Below, piece after piece: positions 20,345 through 24,000 of a stretch of 24,000 nt of DNA. The position numbers were made by a program, and so were the translations under genes. Numbering within the stretch: position 1 is the stretch's first letter; each line of letters opens with the position of its first letter. This DNA is from Owenia fusiformis (taxonomy: Eukaryota; Annelida; Polychaeta; Sabellida; Oweniidae), in the NCBI GenBank assembly GCA_903813345.2, contig CAIIXF020000316.1, positions 1-24,000 on the forward strand, read 5' to 3'. The notes beneath the pieces were generated by a model. It searched no databases. It worked only from the letters and a program-made list of their open reading frames with translations, and was not told the DNA's origin.

Positions 20345-21641
20345 ATGCGATGGTTGATGGCATATTTTTGTCTTAAATCAGTCTAAAAGCGCTTTAGAAA
20401 AATCAAGTGTAATCACGAAAAGTTGTCTTCAAGGCGCTTTTAAAATTCTGGTGTAATCAGGATTGCGGTTTTCTAGCCTACGTTACCCAAAACGCCTTGA
20501 AAACGCCTTTCGCCATGAAATAGGTGTAATTCCACTAAATATTTTCTTCTCTACTCTTGACTTTCTATCAGGATATCATCAGATCGATTTTCCGAAACTT
20601 CAAAACGCCATAACTTCCGAACCGGAAGTCGGATATAAATTTGATTTAAAGATTCGGATTCCTGACAAAATTCTACCCCTAATTCATAACTCATACATTA
20701 AATTTGGCGAATTTTTATTTTGACCTACTTTTTGGACACGCCATAACTTCGGAACCGGAAGTCGGATCGAAATTTGGTTTGCAGATTCGGATTTCTGAGA
20801 AAATTCTATTCTTAATTCATAACTCAAACGTTAAATTTGGAGAACTTTTTATTTTGACCTACTTTTCGGACACCATATCTCAAAAGTGGGGCAAAATACT
20901 TTCTGACGGCAAAAGGCTAACACTATAAGCACACTCTTGGCTACATGTATACAAAATTTTGAAGAATATAATTAATCTGTAGTGTCAGAATAGCAAAAAT
21001 AAGGAAAAACTTTGAATTTGACCTAGATTTTGACCTAGGCATTTTGGTGTCCAAATTTTAAAGCTAGATGGCTTTTGAGGTCCCATTCTTTTAAAGGCTT
21101 TCATTATATTTAGCTGAACTCAGTCTATATTTCGTATTTTTCACTTCAATAAAATCTTTTTTCCCATTGACTTAACATGGGCTCCAAATTTAGCGATTTT
21201 TGAGCTTTCAAAACGCCATAACTTCAGAACCGGAAGTCTGATCCAAATTTCGTTTTCAGATTCGGAATCCTGAGAAAATTTCCTATAAGACCAATATCCT
21301 GGACATTTGATTCGGAGAACTTTTTTTTGGACCTCGTTTTCGGACACTGATATCTCGAAATCGGTTTGAGATATCAAAAAACTAAATCGACTCTAGGTTT
21401 CCTACTTTTTTATAAGGAACACAATGAAAAAAACCTGAATCAAAAATATTGAAGGACGACCGAGAAAATCAAAAAAAGTGACAAAGTACTGGATTTGACC
21501 TAGTTCTTGACCTTTGACCTAGATAAAAATTTGACCCAATTTCCCACCAACTAGAGACTGAACCTAAACAAACTGTATTATGGTCTTTACTGGATACCTT
21601 ATAGTTATTGAGAAAACTCAAAAAGAAAAATAAGAATAATA

Positions 21642-23083
21642 ACTAGATTGGTAAATTGAACAAAGTTCAATTTAAGACTCCAGATTGATTTACTTAAGTA
21701 AAGAGCTGAGTAAGTAACTGAGTAGAAAGCTGAGTAAGTAGATGATTAAGTAATTGAGTAAGTAGCTGAGTAGGTAGCTGAGTAAGCAGCTGAGCAAGTA
21801 GCTGAGTAAGTAGCTGAGTAGGTAGCTGAGTAAGTAGCTGAGTAGGTAGCTAAGTAGGTAGCCGAGTAGGTAAGTAGGTAGGTAAGTAGGAATTTTTGAC
21901 CGGAAGTCAGATTGAAATTTGGTTTGCAGATTTGGATTCCTGAGAAAATTCTACCCTTAATTCATAAATCTTTTTTCCTTGACCTTCTATCAGGATACCA
22001 TCAGATCGATTTTCTGAAATTTCAAAACGCCATAACTTCCGAACCGGAAGTCGGATCGAAATTTGATTTAAAGATTCGGATTCCTGACAAAATTTTACCC
22101 CTAATTCATAACTCATACGTTAAATTTGGCGAATTTTTATTTTGACCTACTTTTCGGACACGCCATAACTTTGGAACCGGAAGTCAGATTAAAATTTGGT
22201 TTGCAGATTCGGATTCCTCAGAAAATTCTACTCTTAATTCATAACTCATATGTTAAATTTGGAGAATTTTTTATTTTGACCTACTTTTCGGACACCATAT
22301 CTCAAAAGTGGGTCAAAATACTCTCTGACGGCAAAAGGCTAACACTATTAGCACACTCTTTGCTACCTGTATACAAAATTTTAAAGCAAATCCTAAAAGT
22401 GTAGTGCCAGAATCGCAAAAATAAGGAAAAACTATGAATTTGACCTAGATTTTGACCTAGGCATTTTGGTGTCCAAATATTGAAACTAGGTAGCTTTTGA
22501 GGTCCCCTTCTTTTATAGGAATTCATTATCTTAAGCTGTACTCAATCTATATCTCGTATTTTACACTTCAAAAAAATCTTTTTTCCTTGACTTTCTATCA
22601 GGATACCATCAGATCGATTTTTCTCGAAATTTCAAAACGCCATAACTTCCAAACGGGAAGTCGGATCGAAATTTGGTTTGCAGATTCGGATTCCTGAGAA
22701 AATTCTACCCTTATTCCATAGCTCATATATTAAATTTGGAGAACTTTTTTAGTTTGACCTACTTTCCGGACGCCATATCTCAAAATCGCTAAGAGTAATC
22801 AAAAAATGGATGGCACACTCTCGATTTGCTTTTTTCTAAGCTACATGATGAAAAAAAGATGAAGGAGTAACGACAATAAACAACGAAGATAATTGACAGA
22901 ATGTTGATTTGACCTAAATTTGACCTGGTTCTTGACCTTTGACCTAGATACAAATTTGACATAATTTCCCAGAAACTAGGTCGATGGGCTATGTTAGACA
23001 TGTAAGTAGGTTAAAGTAAGTTCTTCTAGTTGCTGAGAAAAAGTGTTCGGAAAGAAAGAAAGAAAGATAAATAATAATAATAA
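21642..23083 (+). repeat. Family II element, copy 4
   Basis: ACTAGA at 21642 is followed by the hairpin TAAATTGAAC-AAA-GTTCAATTTA (21652-21674), the arm AGACTCCAGAT (21675-21685) and a 12-bp minisatellite (21690-21895). The body has several ACCGGAAGT segments (about 21899, 22042 and 22176) and a diverged one at 22651 (ACTTCCAAACGGGAAGT). The 3' end is GTTGCTGAGAAAAAGTGTTCGGAAAG plus AAAGATAAATAATAATAATAAG, the same type as copy 1. As in copy 1, it leads straight into a cluster of short hairpins. The hydrophobic and the lysine-rich open frames near 22994-23270 come from the AAT-rich and hairpin sequence and are not genes. Confidence 0.85.
21690..21895 (+). repeat. 12-bp minisatellite in family II copy 4
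   Basis: The unit is GTAGCTGAGTAA or GTAGCTGAGTAG, repeated with little change for about 200 bp and ending in GTAGGTAAGTAGG. It sits between the head and the body, like the unrelated GGATA arrays of copies 2 and 3. The GCTGAGT core resembles the GCTGAGTCATCCAG units of copy 1. Confidence 0.9.
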
Positions 23084-23102
23084 GAAAACTGGCAAAAGCA
23101 AT

Positions 23103-23268
23103 AGACTCCAGATTTTCAATCTGGAGTCTAATAATAAGAAGAAGAAGAATAAGAATACTGGCAAAAACAATAGACTCCAGATTGACATCTGGAGTCTAAT
23201 AAGAATAAGAATAAGAATAAGAAGAATACTGGCAAAAACAATAGACTCCAGATTGACATCTGGAGTCT
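23103..23268 (+). repeat. Three tandem short hairpin units, class S2
   Basis: Hairpins lie at 23103-23129, 23172-23197 and 23243-23268, spaced 69 and 71 bp. The first has the 12-bp stem AGACTCCAGATT with a TTC loop, identical to 13731-13757. The other two have an 11-bp stem AGACTCCAGAT/ATCTGGAGTCT with a TGAC loop. The leader is ACTGGCAAAA(G/A)CAATA; trailers are AATAAGAAGAAG-type repeats of variable length. The cluster follows family II copy 4 directly. Confidence 0.88.
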
Positions 23269-23327
23269 AATAATAATAATAATAAAGAATAATAAAGAAT
23301 AATAATAATAATATCTACAAAATTAAT

Positions 23328-23460
23328 AGGAGGCCCCCCGTTGGGGCCTCCTAATAAAGAATAATATCTACAAAATTAATAGGAGGCCCCCCGTTGGGGC
23401 CTCCTAATAATAATAATAATATCTATAAAATTAATAGGAGGCCCCCTGTCGGGGCCTCCT
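23328..23460 (+). repeat. Three tandem short hairpin units, class S1
   Basis: Hairpins lie at 23328-23352, 23381-23405 and 23436-23460. The stem AGGAGGCCCC/GGGGCCTCCT is intact in all; loops are CCGTT, CCGTT and CTGTC. The leader is ATCTA(C/T)AAAATTAATA. They follow the S2 cluster and form the right end of the composite array, which stops at about 23468. Confidence 0.88.
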
Positions 23461-23468
23461 AATAATAG

Positions 23469-23678
23469 TCTAAAAACATGTTATATGCTACTTTGTTCCA
23501 ACCAGGTTCGGAAAGACATTTTATTTCATTCTCAAGAATTGGTCGAAAGGAGCAAAAACAATTGCACTAAAAAAACAAAAAATGTTAACAAAAACAGTTA
23601 TATAAAATATTCTGAATAATTTTCGCATTAAATTGTTGTCAATCAGTCAACATTGCATAAAATACCGTGTTTTTACAG
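23469..23678. other. AT-rich non-repetitive sequence, possible intron end
   Basis: This is the first sequence to the right of the array that shows no similarity to it. No hairpin or repeat is seen. The right border, ending in TGTTTTTACAG at 23678, looks like a 3' splice site. Confidence 0.4.
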
Positions 23679-23894
23679 AATGTTTTCAATGATTGGTTTA
23701 AGAGAAAAACATTGTTGAATTCAGTTCTCCATATCGATACCACTCCTTTGGCACGATTTGCGAAAATTTGGCAAAATGCAAACAAGTTTGCCAGACACTA
23801 TAGTAAAATTTTGGGTGAAAAATATGAGAACCTTCACCCTAACAAATCCTGGCTACAGTACATCACTGGGATTTACCATATTTGCACAGTATAG
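23679..23894 (+). CDS. Possible 3'-terminal exon of an unknown gene
   Basis: After the acceptor-like TGTTTTTACAG, the plus strand stays open for 71 codons from AAT at 23679 to TAG at 23892-23894. The peptide begins NVFNDWFKRKTLLNSV, contains RFAKIWQNANKFARHYSKIL and ends in ITGIYHICTV. Its composition (several W, F, Y, H, K, mixed codons, higher GC than the flanks) looks more like real protein than the other short frames here. There is no nearby ATG that would make a sensible independent start, so an exon reading is preferred. AATAAA at 23994-23999 could be the polyadenylation signal. I do not recognise the family. Confidence 0.3.
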   Translation, partial: NVFNDWFKRKTLLNSVLHIDTTPLARFAKIWQNANKFARHYSKILGEKYENLHPNKSWLQYITGIYHICTV

Positions 23895-23993
23895 CTTTGT
23901 GCAAACCTGGGATGATATTGCCTGAACAGGGGAAGTTTCGATTTTGTTCCATCAATGGACACACGGTCTGCTATTTGTATACTGAAGAATCGT

Positions 23994-23999
23994 AATAAA
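23994..23999 (+). promoter_or_regulatory. Possible polyadenylation signal AATAAA
   Basis: It lies about 100 bp after the stop of the possible terminal exon. AATAAA is common by chance in AT-rich DNA, so support depends on that exon being real. Confidence 0.2.
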
Positions 24000-24000
24000 A

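Larger units (their letters stand above)
19045..20537. mobile_element. Nested DNA transposon, 1493 bp, superfamily unassigned
   Basis: Perfect 15-bp inverted repeats GTGGAATTACACCTA lie at 19046-19060 and, inverted, at 20521-20535. Comparison with the empty site in family II copy 2 (TTTTTCAATATTTTC, near 17174) gives a likely 4-bp duplication AATA at 19041-19044 and 20538-20541. A 3-bp reading (TAG on the left, TAA on the right) is also possible and would fit PIF/Harbinger-type elements. Both subterminal regions carry repeats of GTGTAATCACGA or GTGTAATCAGGATTGCGG and the palindrome AAAAGCGCTTTT (19067, 19141, 20385). The interior has a 111-codon minus-strand frame and a 24-bp palindrome but no full transposase, so this is probably a non-autonomous or deleted copy. 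Confidence 0.85.
18754..21641 (+). repeat. Family II element, copy 3, interrupted by a DNA transposon
   Basis: Head at 18765-18798 and GGATA minisatellite (about 18850-19028) closely match copy 2. The body is interrupted at 19041-20541 by the nested transposon. It resumes with ATTTTCTTCTCTACTCTTGACTTTC and then modules with ACCGGAAGT at about 20620, 20755 and 21228. The 3' end is TTATTGAGAAAACTCAAAAAG plus AAAATAAGAATAATA, the same type as copy 2, and it abuts ACTAGA of copy 4. Without the insertion it would be about 1.4 kb. Confidence 0.85.

Noticed and set aside
17163-22697. Many plus-strand frames of 60-92 codons with shared peptides in family II
   Set aside because: They all come from the same module sequence and shift frame between modules, so coding selection is not supported.
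22994-23270. Hydrophobic minus-strand frame and lysine/asparagine-rich plus-strand frame
   Set aside because: They are translations of AAGAAT/AATAAT microsatellites and hairpin leaders, low-complexity by origin.
13731-23460. Rho-independent transcription terminators
   Set aside because: The GC-rich stems are followed by AATAAT sequence and not a T run on the plus strand, and no bacterial genes are present.

Overview
The window looks like non-coding, repeat-dominated nuclear DNA of an animal. It is AT-rich, has no long open reading frames, no operon-like gene packing and no ribosome-binding-site context. It carries a mariner-type element, satellite DNA and MITE-like insertions, and the few plausible coding pieces have intron-style borders. 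An invertebrate such as a mollusc is my guess; nothing here proves the lineage.

Layout. Positions 1-870 hold a badly decayed tandem repeat, and 1083-2700 hold a well-preserved satellite of about 152 bp with a 455-bp higher-order period. The satellite decays up to about 4570 and is interrupted by a 331-bp MITE-like insertion at 3395-3725. Positions 4571-6028 are plain AT-rich sequence with one possible 55-bp exon at 5333-5387. A mariner-family element occupies 6029-7098, with unusually long 207-bp inverted repeats and a broken C-terminal transposase remnant.

From about 7280 to 23466 there is one continuous head-to-tail composite array. It contains two element families: family I (four copies or partial copies, rich in GGTCA) and family II (four copies, rich in ACCGGAAGT). 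Each complete copy starts with ACTAGA and a short 5' hairpin, then a single-stranded 'arm' (GGAGGCCCT in I, AGACTCCAGAT in II), then a body of diverged modules of about 440-480 bp, and ends in an AAT-rich tail. Two clusters of very short hairpin units, 13731-14047 and 23103-23460, sit at the 3' ends of two family II copies. Their stems fall into two classes, and each class repeats the arm sequence of one of the two families. No protein is apparent in the array, so any transposase or reverse transcriptase would have to act in trans. This is the best candidate in the window for an undescribed system.

A 1493-bp DNA transposon (19045-20537) is nested in the third family II copy. The second family II copy preserves the empty site, so the insertion is younger than the duplication of those copies. 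The last 530 bp leave the array and contain a possible 3'-terminal exon at 23679-23894, followed by an AATAAA signal at the edge of the window.
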